NCBI GenBank assembly: GCA_944472135.2
Contig: OX235264.1
Span: forward strand, 82,160,319-82,224,318
Source of the DNA: Trichobilharzia regenti
Taxonomy: Eukaryota > Platyhelminthes > Trematoda > Strigeidida > Schistosomatidae
Length of the DNA: 64,000 nt
Reading direction: 5' to 3'
Shown: one piece after another, positions 44,666-56,077 of the stretch
Layout of the letters: each line of letters opens with the position of its first letter
Position numbering within the stretch: the stretch's first letter is position 1
The notes under the pieces: model-generated
Told to the model about the DNA's origin: nothing
Databases searched by the model: none
The model's input: the letters and a program-made list of their open reading frames with translations, nothing else
Position numbers and translations under genes: made by a program

Positions 44666-46149
44666 TAGTCTTGGCTTAAAGTGGAAGATTAGTTCGTCCT
44701 TCTTCAATAAGCTTGTTCACAAGATCGAAAGTAGCATTAAAACCTGAATACGCTTGTATTTGGTAGATTTCTAAAATGTATCTTTATGTTTCTTTGTCAA
44801 AATTTGAAACATCTCAACTAATCTATGTTAAACTTTCCTCTCTATACTTGTTTTTATCCACCGTAGTTTTGTTAGAATATTCTCTTTTGGAGATTGGTGA
44901 ACTGAACTCGTGCACACAAAGTTTTACACCTGTTTGTTTCATTCAATTTACAAAATAAATACTAAATCAAAACATACTACTTTTATTAATTTCAGTAGTC
45001 TATCAAGAAATAAGTATAAGACTTGGTAGGGTATAACTCCATTATGGATAAGATTTTATTACAATAAATCACAGTGTTGTACAGTAATATTCACTGATGA
45101 CGTTTCGAGCACGAATTATTGCTCATAATCATATTTAGTCATTTACAAAACTTTCCGCTCCATTCATATGCATGATTAAAACCAATATAAGATAAAGTAC
45201 ATTCAGAAATAATATTGGTGTTATCAATCAGATAGAATCGAATGGGAAATAAGATGCTTTTGTAGTAAAATAAATAACTTTTTAGAGTGTTATAATGTGA
45301 ACTGAATGCATTTATTTATTATTCTCCGATTTGACTGGTTATAATAACTTCCATATCTCTGGTATTTGCGTTGACTCATTTCCGTTGCTTGTGTTGGGTG
45401 TAGACTCGATGAACCAGGACTCAGTGATCAATCTCTCTCCACACCTACCAATATTACTTTTTAGAATTTTGGTTCTGTCCTACCCTATTGTGTGGCTGTG
45501 TGCTAATGTATGCAGTGCTATTGCCGAGATTTTGCTAAATTACTTATCTTCGTGGGATCAATCATTCTAACCTCAGCTAAATTCCTATTTTCTGATAATC
45601 TCACTACTCCTGATCTACTAGTTTAACCTATGTAGTTGACCTCACTCATAGTCATTGCGAGGTATTCTGTCTATCAAGAAACCAAAAATACCATTCACTT
45701 AGGAAGAAAAAACGATACAACAAAGAAAAGTTTTTTTACATTGACGAAGTCATCTTCAAAGGCTGTGCGAACGCATTTACACTTGCTGAAAACGCTTGGC
45801 ATTCTCTTACTAAGCACTAGGGGAGCTATAAGATAGCTGATACAGTTAGATAGAATTGATTCACAAAGACAAAAGATTACTCAACAATTACCGATACAAT
45901 GAAAGAAAATGTTTTAAATTGGATAAGGTGAAAACCTTAATTATATGAGAAGCAAGATAGTTAAGCGTCCGCATGACCAGTGTAAATAAAGCGAAAGAAT
46001 AATCCAGTAATAAAATGCACAAAAGTAAAATGCAAAAGTGATAATAGCGAATTACTTCCATAAAACGGAAACAAACAAATTGGGAAAAGTTTCACACTGT
46101 GGTGAAATAAGAAAGTGAAAAAAAGTGTTTTCTGTATACAGAGTTTGGG
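44666..46149. other. Intron sequence with an old repeat
   Basis: 45040-45130 contains CACTGATGACGTTTCGAGC and CGAATTATTGCTCATAATC, partly shared with 55.84 and 27.58 kb, probably an old PLE-related or dispersed repeat. 45640-45800 has similar-looking TCATCTTCAAAGGCTGTG, echoed at 46.96 kb. No exon recognised. Confidence 0.35.
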
Positions 46150-46420
46150 ACTATATTGATGAATCAATAGAGTGCTTCTGCTAAACAAAAGTTTCGAAAA
46201 GTAATACCCTTAGTGCCATTCGGCTTTACTTTGTAGATAAATTTAAAAAAGGCTTCATGAACTAGATTTACCAGATGGTTGAAAAATGAAGTAGTAACTG
46301 ACTTGCCTTCTCCTACTGATAGTCGTACAGATGTTTTGAAAGTTACGTACTTTGTACAGCCAATATAACTAGCTTCACAGGGGACAGTTCGTTTATAATC
46401 ATGCATTGAAGTGGGCCAAA
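46150..46420 (-). mobile_element. PLE fragment, decayed GIY-YIG domain
   Basis: Minus frame 46164-46406 reads V-P-C-E-A-S-Y-I-G-C-T-K, then F-N-H-L-V and A-E-A-L-Y, matching the GIY-YIG pattern (C-x-A-S-Y-I-G, N-H-L, A-E-A) of the PLE endonuclease. The Arg and Glu positions of the catalytic helix are not recognisable. It is a third PLE lineage by sequence. Confidence 0.65.
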
Positions 46421-47419
46421 ATGGCAGTTTATCACTTACGCATTCTCTGATTATTTGTCGAGAAATGTTTTCGTCTCCGATCCGAACAGATGGTTCTTAA
46501 GAATATCGGCCACAGTATCACGTTTAAATTTAACACTCCTAATTAGCTATTTCTTGGAGGTTGTGTTGATTCTTTCTAAATGTTGATTCATTCACGCCTT
46601 TATCAAAGTAGTTTTTAGGGAATCCACTTTGAAGTACCTCCACTTAATCACCAACTGTATGAATGATATATATCCTTTTCATTCTCTTTAAGAAGTGGTG
46701 TGGATCATGTTTGTCTTTTCTCTGAAGGAGGTCCATCTACTATAATTAGTGTATGGCTGATTCTATATCAACTTCCTGTAGGTTAGTCATTGAAGAAAGC
46801 AATCAAATTCCTTTTACAACAAAACATCCAAAAGATTCTGAATTTATCTGATATGAACTTCAGAAAATAATTTCAGTTATTGAACTACTTTACTATACCC
46901 ATTGAGTCATGAAAATAAAAGACAATTCAGGGAAAAAATTTTCTCTACGGACGGAATCATCTTCAGAGACTGTAGAGTCATATTTATATTTACTGAAACA
47001 TGTATATCAGTCTATTATTGAATCATAGGACTAATTAATGTTTAATTCATTTAGGCCATCTGGTTGGAGTCTTCAGGATTTTGAAAATTAATGGGAGGAA
47101 ACTACTGATGGTATGGTTCAAAACCGTTCTCAGTGATGCAGGTGTATACAATCTTTGAGATCTCCAATATCCAGTTAACCCTGATGCTTTTCCACTTCAC
47201 TATTCTTTCTCCCTTACATTTCTGCTTATCACAATCCTTTTAAAAGTCTTTTTCTCTGTTTTTTTTCTCCCTTCACCTGCTACTTGGAATGTGTCAACTA
47301 GAACCACTGTACTACCGATGTGAATCCTTTGTTGAAACTCAACCATTGCTACAGTTAATTCATTCACCAACGTTTTCCTGTGATTGATACAAGTGAACAC
47401 ACGTTTTTTTAAACATAAT
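46421..47419. other. Intron sequence, possibly PLE-derived
   Basis: Lies upstream of the PLE fragment in its reading direction. TTTTCTCTACGGACGGAATC at 46.94 kb may be PLE-associated. No clear coding sequence. Confidence 0.3.
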
Positions 47420-47600
47420 AATGATAATGATTTACTTTATTCCAAAAACACTACTTATAAAACAGAATGGAATTCTCAGCATTTGTCACAATATTGCATC
47501 TGATTCACATAAAATATAAATTAAATTAAAAATTAGAACAAAAGAACAGAGGAATTTGTCCACGTTTAGGATATAAAGTCAAAAATATTTGAAGCACGAA
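47420..47600 (-). mobile_element. LINE family C 3' tail
   Basis: TTTACTTTATTCCAAAAACA and ACAGAATGGAATTCTCAGCA match the 3' end at 12.25-12.32 kb. Confidence 0.65.
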
Positions 47601-47604
47601 TTGA

Positions 47605-48720
47605 GACCATTAAATATAATAATAATAATAACAGTGAGTTTGTTTTAAACAGTATTGTCGATTCAGTTCGGAAATTTTAGCATGTTACTATAGAGTATTG
47701 AATCTAATGTTCTGTTGATATAGTATAGTGAGGGGAAATACAAGATTAACAGTTATAACACAGCTTAAACGATGATCACACTTATGAAAAATAAATAAAT
47801 AAAAACAGAAAATTGAGACGATTGTAAATATAAGAAATACAATAACAATAAAGTTTGATACTGTAAGGGTGGAAGAAATGGTTTATTTAGTAGTGCGAAG
47901 AAGGTTAGTTAGTTCACGTCTGACACTATTTTCATCATATAAAGTACGTGCTAAATATGGTATTCTGGAATTTTTATACTTAGACGTACGTGCATAAATT
48001 CTTCTGACAAGACTTCTTGTTTTTCCTGAGGACACACAAGGTTGGAGCTGCGGGTAGAGTGGGTGCTCAGAGTCTGACTAAATTCCTTTAGCAAATTTGT
48101 TACATGACATCAAGTGCCTATCCGTGACAATGTCAACGATATGGTCCAATGGGATACCACTCGTCCTACTGACAGTCTTCAGAGTTCTACGAAGTATGAC
48201 ATAGTCTTTTTTAAGTAATCCAGGAAAGAATAAGGGTGAACAGTAAAGAAGAATAGGTAAAATACACGAGCTGAGAAACTGTAAGAGGAGTGGTTGGGTT
48301 ATGCCTGAGTGCCTCAGCTCCTTAATGTAAAAAGTCAGACGAAATATTCTTTTAAAAATCGCTAAGACATGGGAAGACCAGGATAAGTCAGAAGAAACAG
48401 TTAATCCAAAATACTTAACTTCAGATTTGATTTCTATATCAGTATCATCAATTTTGCAAGGGTCATAGGAACCAACGGCTTCATTTAACTTTCATTTGCA
48501 TCGGAAACTGAAATTAACAGTCTGACATTTGGAGGGATTTAATTTAAGGCCATTATACGAAGACCATTTGCTAATTCCTGATAGAAAGCTGTTCATCTTA
48601 GCACAGTCAAGCTGGGAGTTAACAAACGTTGAAATAGTTAGATCATCGGCATACTTAATAAAGTTCATTATCACTACTGCTGCCTGAACGTTCACAGAGA
48701 TCCATCTTATAATTTAGAGT
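47605..48720 (-). mobile_element. LINE family C, 3' half with reverse transcriptase remnant
   Basis: Minus frames give I-K-Y-A-D-D-L-T-I at about 48.65 kb (catalytic YADD), K-L-N-P-S-K-C-Q-T, then V-K-Y-F-G-L-T-V-S-S-D-L-S-W and G-I-P-L-D-H-I-V. These are diagnostic of the palm and thumb of non-LTR reverse transcriptases of a jockey/CR1-like kind. TGA and TAA after F-R-C-K and a later TAG inactivate it. The 3' end is an ATTATTATTATTAT tract at 47610-47632. Confidence 0.8.
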
Positions 48721-50045
48721 GCTTGTGGTAAAAGAACGGCATCCAACATCTACGATTTAAAACGATTCAGTATCACTATAGTTCTTTTCAGTTCACTAAG
48801 TTATCTGTCTTTATTTCTTAAAGTTAACTACTATTGAAATTCATTTACGAAAATGTTACTCCATCAAAGTATATCCCTATTCATCATTTTTTAAATACAA
48901 GTGAAAAGCTGTCTGAATAAAGAAGAACTGAAGATATATGAACTGCTTGATGATGTCCTCCTATTTCACAACTTCTCTCAGCCTCTAAATGGAACAGAAT
49001 CACATGGGTCAAAATAAGTAATTTGTAAATAAGTCCATAATTTACAGAACATTAATGCAATTAGGAAGCTGGTTAATCCCCAAGCAATCATAGTTTATTC
49101 GTACATAAGACGGTGTATAATTCTAAGGCCATAAAGGAAATGGAGTAGTAATACACTGAAGAACAAAAAGTTCTGATCAATTAAAATTGTCCAATGTAAA
49201 TTTCAAAAGACTTTTCAGCGAACTGAAGTTGAGTATTTTCCTTCAGAAACTCGCTGACAAGATTTCAGCCGATTAAAGATGGCTATTATAGTTTTCAAAA
49301 TACTGGTTAGTGAGTGGCGTATCACACTAAACTCCAGCTTACTAATCAGTCTGATGAAAAGGTCTATGGGAAACAGATTAACTGGATGATTTAACCATGG
49401 AACTTAAATTCGTGTGAGTGAAAACCACTAGATAAATTTTAAAAGAAATAAGACTATGATGTATCGATATTGAAGGCAGTTTATCAGGAGAGTTTGAAAC
49501 TAATCAAGTTATTTTCTTAATGAAAAGAATAGATTGGAATCATTTTATTACAGCGAGGTTAAAACTTGTAAAATCTTCCCTTGCTGACATAAACTTGATG
49601 AATCTTATCACAAGACGAATCTATAAAAAAAAACAAAAGCACACCACATAGTCCTTCCAGTGAGTCGACTGATCTCAGTGTTTAATTATATGTGTTTGCA
49701 TTCGTATTTGTCTGTTTCAACTAACATCATATATAGTAAGTCACTTGTTTGACGTAAGAGCGAAGTTTGAGCACTGTAGTAGAATAAAATTATATATGTT
49801 TACACTGTATTCATAATAACCCATTTGGTTTTAAATTGTAAGAAATTAAAGAAAATCAGTGAAAATGAGCTTTTTATCTTCAAATAGCTTTTTTCTCTTT
49901 TGCCTTTCCGAAATTCTCTTTCCTTCTGTAAAAATGATCCACAAAACTGAATGTTCTCATCACAGTTTGAAAATCGCGTTATTCTTATTTTGACTCCAAA
50001 GATACTGCTAATCCCAGGATAACATAGGACTTCAGGCTTTTTGAA
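48721..50045. other. Intron sequence, nothing recognised
   Basis: A minus open frame at 49800-50117 overlaps the left arm of the hairpin below and is not supported as coding. Confidence 0.35.
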
Positions 50046-50049
50046 GTTT

Positions 50050-50190
50050 GAAATAAATTTAAAATATTTGTGATTAGGTTCATAGTTTAAGTCAAGTGGA
50101 ACAATAATTAATGTCATATATAGGATAATACATTATTGTTCCACTTGACTTAAACTATGAACCTAATCACAAATAGTTTAAATTTATTTC
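50050..50190. repeat. Near-perfect hairpin, 59-bp arms, 23-bp loop
   Basis: 50050-50108 is the reverse complement of 50132-50190 with one mismatch seen by eye; the arms contain TGATTAGGTTCATAGTTTAA and GTCAAGTGGAACAATAAT. No other copy was found in the window. Confidence 0.88.
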
Positions 50191-50212
50191 ATACTATTAT
50201 TATTTCATGTAT

Positions 50213-50408
50213 TTACATTTTTGAAGTTTCACTAATTGTAGTATTGTTTCCCTTTTATGGGATGGGGTAGGTAGCCTCACACACAACCTTCCCTCTTTTC
50301 CAGGCTTATTGGCCATTAAACAAAGTGAAGTTTAAGTGTTCATAGGTTGGGAGTCGAACCCAGAATTTCTGACTTGTTAGTGAACTTTTTCTACCATTGG
50401 ACCAGTGA
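50213..50408 (-). mobile_element. Diverged SINE-B copy
   Basis: TTATGGGATGGGGTAGGTAG, CTCACACACAACCTTCCC, GGGAGTCGAACCCAG (B-box complement) and TCTACCATTGGACCAGTG (A-box region). It is older than the other copies. Confidence 0.6.
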
Positions 50409-51320
50409 AGAAGTTCTAAAATACTGAGCGTGATTGAATTTTTCATGCTGTAACTAATAAAATCCATAGATTGTATTCAGTAATTTGATTTGAAGTCTTA
50501 TTTCATCCACTGTAAGCCTTTAATCATGCTTTATATCATACACCTTCAGAATCAGCAGGCGAATCTTAAATTATTCTGCATCATATAGTAAAGTCTAAAG
50601 GCATAAAAGGGAAAAGACTGTCAACATGATAATCGAAACTCTTTATTCATGGACTGTCTTAACGCCGATAACTTACAGCCACAAGTTGTTTTTATAAAGG
50701 TCAAACCTTAAAGAATATGTCAGTACAAGATTATTGTAATGATTGGTTGGAGGATTATTGTAATGTATTATTATTCTTAAAAATTACATAGGCACAAGAG
50801 AGAAGTGGATGATTTTATCAAAATTTAAAAAGTTGTTACCATATTTTAAATTACATATTTTTTTCAATAGTACCTCATTGTTTTAATAATCAATTTAGAC
50901 AATGCTTTTAAAAGCAAGGAAATACTGAAATCAATATGATTCTATGTTTAAAGTAGACTTATATGTAAAACAATATAAACATTGCAAATTTTTTGTATGA
51001 ATTGTTCTCTTTAACAATATAATCAACCTGAATACAAGATGCGTAAAATATTCTGCATACTGATGCTTGTAGTTCACACTGAATGACATATTCAATTCTA
51101 GTGTTTATTGTTTCACATGTAAGACAAACAAATCTGTGGTATGCGAATTCCTACCCTCTGTTTATTCGGTGATATAGCCCTATTTGCTGGTATTCTCTTA
51201 CGAATGATTACAAATACAACTAGTAAATAGCTGTACGCCATTCAGAACTATCCACAATGTGATTTGGACTCTTTACAAGTATTTCATTCATTCAAGACTA
51301 AGATTCTCAGCTATAGAATC
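50409..51320. other. Intron sequence, nothing recognised
   Basis: AT-rich, no supported feature. Confidence 0.35.
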
Positions 51321-51324
51321 AGAT

Positions 51325-51722
51325 TCACATCACACTAGTTAATTGACTAGTGTCCAGTCAAAAATATCTAATACAGTCCTACAGGAAGTCAATCGCTAGC
51401 CTGAATAGCTCAGTGGTAACGTCTCTAACTGCAGCACTGGGTGACGCGGGTTCGAATCTCAGAAGGGACATGAGTTCCTTCAAGGTTGCAGATACGCCTT
51501 GCTGACTGGTGAGTGCCAACTAGCACGAAACCTAGGTGGTAGGCTACCTGCTTATTGCCTCCAGCCATGGAATACCAACAGTTCACAGTCCACCGTGGTG
51601 GCGAATCACCTAGTATGGTGGCCACATTGTGAACGTGACTGATAGAATTCAGTCTGCACCAAAGATAGGACTAGACGCATCACACTAGGTGTTGACTAGT
51701 GTCTAGTCAAAAAGAATCAGAT
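51325..51722 (+). mobile_element. SINE-D, most complete copy
   Basis: The tRNA-like head (GCCTGAATAGCTCAGTGG A box, CGGGTTCGAATCTC B box) begins at about 51399. The body has AGAAGGGACATGAGTTCCTT, GATACGCCTTGCTGACTGG and GCCAACTAGCACGAAACC. Both ends carry similar ACTAG...ACTAGTGT(C/T)(C/T)AGTCAAAAA blocks (51333-51366 and 51690-51719), which could be parts of the element or a long flanking duplication. Confidence 0.82.
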
Positions 51723-52240
51723 TCCTTTATCTTAAAAAATATAAAATTATTTAGATTATTGATAATTGCTCAAGCAAACAGTCTTGTTTAGATCGCTCCC
51801 ACTCAGTAGCTATATAACGAAGAGCACTTCATAACCTGAATCTGAAAAGAAGATGTAGATGTCATATATATTCCACATATAATTGACTACCTCATTTATG
51901 TTTCCTACTACCTAGACGACTGACTAGTTAGAAAAGGTGTTGAACCCTGAAAATGTTGTATTGAGTGAGGATTTTTTCATAAGTTAGGGAGATTAATATA
52001 GCCCAATTTTCAGAAGTCTAGTAAGATACTTTTATAAAATAAAGCAGTGCTTATTAGTATGTTTTATTTATTCACTACTAAATCCTAAAATCATTGATGT
52101 ACTATTACATAGAAACCATTTTCACTGCGTGTGATATTTTTCCTCTACATGTAACAATGAAAGTGTGATTTAATTCAGCTATTAGTCTTTCAAAAAAATA
52201 GCTTCACGTAATGCACTCAGAATTAACTTCTGTTTTTGGT
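51723..52240. other. Intron sequence, nothing recognised
   Basis: No supported feature. Confidence 0.35.
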
Positions 52241-52284
52241 ATACAGTTAGAACTTATCTGAATTTAATGGGCAGAAAGTCCTGA

Positions 52285-52690
52285 ACCAAAGCTTCTTCCG
52301 TACTCATAGACATCTAGAGATAACCTGGGAGAACCTAGTCCTATTCAGGTTACCTGGGGTTCTAGAGAGAAGTGGTGACCAGTAAGGTACAGTAGGTCGG
52401 GCATGAGCACAAATACTCGCCAGTAACATTGGCTGGTGGTCATGCTATTTTGTCAGTTCGCAGAAGTTGGAATTCATGGGCCGTTGGATCGGGGCCCAGT
52501 GGCTTAATGGTCTACGAGCTCGCTAGCCTTGTAACCAGAAGGTCCTGGGTTCGAACCCAGTTGGGTTGGGTGCTTACTGCGGAAGAATCCCAAACCAGGA
52601 CGAAGTAGTTGTCTACTACTCTCATATTTTCCAATGGTTATCTAACTGATGTCAGCTCATGATGAAATCCTGTGACCAATCAATCAAATC
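52285..52690 (+). mobile_element. SINE-C, best-preserved copy
   Basis: Upstream extension (CCTAGTCCTATTCAGGTTAC ... CTCGCCAGTAACATTGGC), then a tRNA-like block at about 52494-52570: A box GTGGCTTAATGG, anticodon loop region CTTGTAA (Thr TGT would fit), T arm CTGGGTTCGAACCCAG with a perfect stem. The tail is TTTTCCAATGGTTATCTAAC, ATGAAATCCTGTGACC, AATCAATCAAAT. Confidence 0.82.
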
Positions 52691-53090
52691 CTCACATACC
52701 AATATTTGAATATCTAGAGATAAATTCCATTTAGATTATTACAGACTATCTTCAGAAGTAATGACCAACCAATGATAAAATCACCGTCTTTTGAATTGCA
52801 AGATAAGTTCAAGCTTCAAAGTATACTGCAGATTTGTCCAGCTGACCACTAATAACAAACTCTTAAATTAGATCAGGTACAGCTTCCCATTGCTTGGCTG
52901 ACTTCTTCCATTAGTAGTTCACAGTACACTGTAGAGTGACACCGTATCATATCACTTAACATCTTCCATACACGTTCAGAAGATTTTAATCGGGGTTTGT
53001 AGTTAAATAATGAAATCAGTTCCCAGAAGTCACTAGTTCGAAATAATTTCATAAAACGGATTCCAAAACTGTCAACCAAATAGAATTCAT
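52691..53090. other. Intron sequence, nothing recognised
   Basis: No supported feature. Confidence 0.35.
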
Positions 53091-53096
53091 ACTGTG

Positions 53097-53795
53097 CATG
53101 CATAGATAAGACATTGAGACACGATAGTGACAGACAATTAGAGAATAATCGTAGTCACGTTGTCTAATTGTAAGTGCTGGCTGAAGTCAATGAACCATGA
53201 TGAGAGATCCACTGTAACTGTGCCCTTTGTTCGAAGATAGGTAGGTCAAGCCAATCAACAGTAAATCCTGAATGTGTACGTGTACTTCGATCAATTGAAC
53301 TTGTATGCCAGCTCAAGATAATATAGCTTCAGAGTTGAATATTACACGCATAATAGTGTAGTGTGGCGAATTATTCCGAAATAGGATAAATAATCTCAAA
53401 GCACTTGAGTGTATTGTTCAGTAGTATGAGATATTACGTCTTGACAACTTGTGTTCTTTGAAGTTTACATGAATGTTTATATCAGATTACAAATTCAGTG
53501 ATGATCGTTTTACACTGAATGGAGAGAATCAGGTTAATCTGATAGTGAATGTAAAGTGAGTAGTTGATTAGATTAGCTAGGGTGTTAATTGGATTATAAT
53601 CACCGAGTACATCATCAGTGTCATAGGGGGAATTTGTATTTATCATGTAATATGATAATAAATTAGTACTTTTTCAATTTGGTTATGCACTGTATGGATA
53701 GTATATCAATAGAAGTGCAGTAATGTCTTATAATTGGACGTTAACCAAAGAATATGTAAAGTAGTGAGGTAAGCTAGTGAATAGTGAAGCTCACT
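53097..53795. repeat. About 700-bp dispersed repeat, inverted partner of 32.56 kb
   Basis: Inverted relative to 32560-33262 across essentially its whole length; identity looks above about 90 percent by eye. Both lie in the same 28.9-kb intron, 20 kb apart. Confidence 0.7.
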
Positions 53796-55545
53796 ATTGT
53801 TTAACTTTTGAAATTTAAACAATGAAAACTACTCAAATAACTTGTGGGACGATAAGATTAAACTTATAACTAATGCTGCAAAATTACTTCATGTAACTAA
53901 TCGCAAAGACAGCAATCGTAACCAATAATATGATTTCTGGAAGTCAATGAATGAGAGTTCTTTCGAAGTTCTGCCCTATATGATGCCATTTATAAAATTA
54001 TCCGTCTTAGAATATCTGCGATTTCTCTCTACTTATGAAAAAAATCAGTGTAAGTCAATATGGGTAATTATCTAACTTCCAGTCACTTCAGTCCGAGATC
54101 GCAGTTAAAAAGGGGTTATACAGGACTAGAATAATGCTACCTTGAACAAATATAGCATAGGAGAATAAACAACTGAAGGTTATTCAAATTCATGACAGTT
54201 ACGGAGACGACGGGGGAAATTCATTGGCTTACTACGAACCACTCAAAATAATTTTAACAAGCGTTCTCGCCGAAAGATCCACAGCTTCCTATATGTTTCA
54301 GGCCAAAGGTCAGAGAATTCATGGATTAATGCAAGGTTTCTAGTAGATTCATACTTTATTTTTGTGAACCTTCTCTTGCGTCAAGTAGCATCGCTCATTT
54401 TTGAAGGTATCAGCGGTGCATAGACAATAAGTGTTTAGACCAACTCTAAGAATGAGAATGTATGACTCATTTGTCCTCCATTTTTAAGACTCTTTGCCTA
54501 GATTTAGCATTTCTGAATTTCGGCAAAATTTCATATGTATACTCTTTTTATCATATTGTCTCATGACATCTCTAAAAGTGGATTTTATGGACTACTGTGC
54601 AGTATGTTTGTACTTTGATGAGAAGACTGATGTGAGTTGGTGAATACTAAACACATACTTGTATCTCTACCGAGAATTTATCTCTGCAATTTACAAGCAG
54701 ATGGAGTAGTCATAACGTCCACTCAATTCACTTTCTGACCTAAAGATTAGAATTGGTGTTGCCTGTAATCACAAAAAGTGGTCCAACAAATCTAAAATTG
54801 CATTTTATAAAGTTAGAGAACTTCATTTCTACAAAATACTATCAACGGAGTCAAGTAGTTGAAAATCATTAAAATCAACCATTAATCCTGACCAGTCAGA
54901 CTGAAGTACTATTAATCCATAACTATCATTTTGGGGATTTTAAGGCTCATAGACCACATTTTATGTTAGAGTGATTAACTCAACCAAGAAGTTTGCACAG
55001 GAGTGAATCATTTCAGGTCACCACACTTCCGGAAAACACAAACAAAAGGACGAAACCGAAAGTTAGCGTTACTACAATCGATTAATACAGGTGAGAAGGA
55101 TAAAATATTTGTGATCTAGAGAATTTAAAGGGTGACAAAGAGTAAATAAATCTGCGCTGCTGTAAGCCATTCTATGAAATGTCATCGAATTTCTTCAATT
55201 GCTGATTCCTAACATATCGAAGACTTTACTAGGCAGCCTACATCTACATATTTTGTTCTGAGAAATAATTAATGTCTCCAACAATTAATGTTCTTAACAC
55301 TTTAAGTCTTATGGAAAAGATCGGGATAAAGTTTTATAGACGAGTCTTGCTTTATTGTATTACTCGCAGCTTTGACCGCTTAACTTTTGTTGTAGCATCA
55401 TATACTACTCTGTTTAAATTGTTCACTGTTATGGACTAATCGTACTGAACAGTAATGTCCTAAGTGACCATAGTATAATCGTACTTTACCTGCTTAACTC
55501 ATGTGAAAATAAAAGAGTAATTAATTCTATAACAGAATGATTTTT
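53796..55545. other. Intron sequence, nothing recognised
   Basis: About 1.7 kb of AT-rich DNA without an element or exon that I can support. Confidence 0.35.
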
Positions 55546-55800
55546 AATTGGTGGATGGTGACTAGCAGTGGAATCCAGGATGTGCATTTCGTCTCGAGCC
55601 TCGGTGGTAACATCATCACTCACTGAGAAATGCGGGTACATCCAGCATGACGAGCTGCTAGTCACCATCCACCAATTAAATACTAATTAAATGCCCAGAC
55701 ATCGTCGAAGCATCTGCAGAAGAAGCCGACATGTCAACATGAGACCGAGTACTTCGGTCCAATCAATCGATGGGAAAATCAAAAATTCAATGAAAGAATT
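55546..55800. mobile_element. Sm-alpha-type SINE with terminal inversion
   Basis: 55546-55568 and 55655-55677 are a perfect 23-bp inverted repeat (AATTGGTGGATGGTGACTAG onward). The minus part has the substrate side of the hammerhead; the plus part has GGTACATCCAGCATGACGAG and then jumps to CTGCTAGTCACC, so the catalytic middle is deleted. The tail continues through CAGACATCGTCGAAGCATC. Confidence 0.8.
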
Positions 55801-56077
55801 ATTTTATTTGCTAAAAGACTGATAGAGTATTATTTATTCACTGATGATATTATGAGCACGAATTAATGCTCAAGATGATATCAGCGTGCTCAAATAATTT
55901 ACAGATTTTGATTATGTGGTCACACACTCTTTCATATCCTTTAATTTTATTAATAAGAATATTTTCCATATCTCTGGCATCTAATTCACACTTAATAAGT
56001 CGCCATTTTCTTATAAAAATCAATAAAATTTAATATAAAAATAACTAGCCATTAAAAGACTAGTATTAATAACTTAC

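Noticed and set aside
52494..52570. Possible tRNA-Thr gene
   Set aside because: A good T arm and a plausible anticodon loop, but embedded in a repeated SINE-C unit with shared flanks on both sides.
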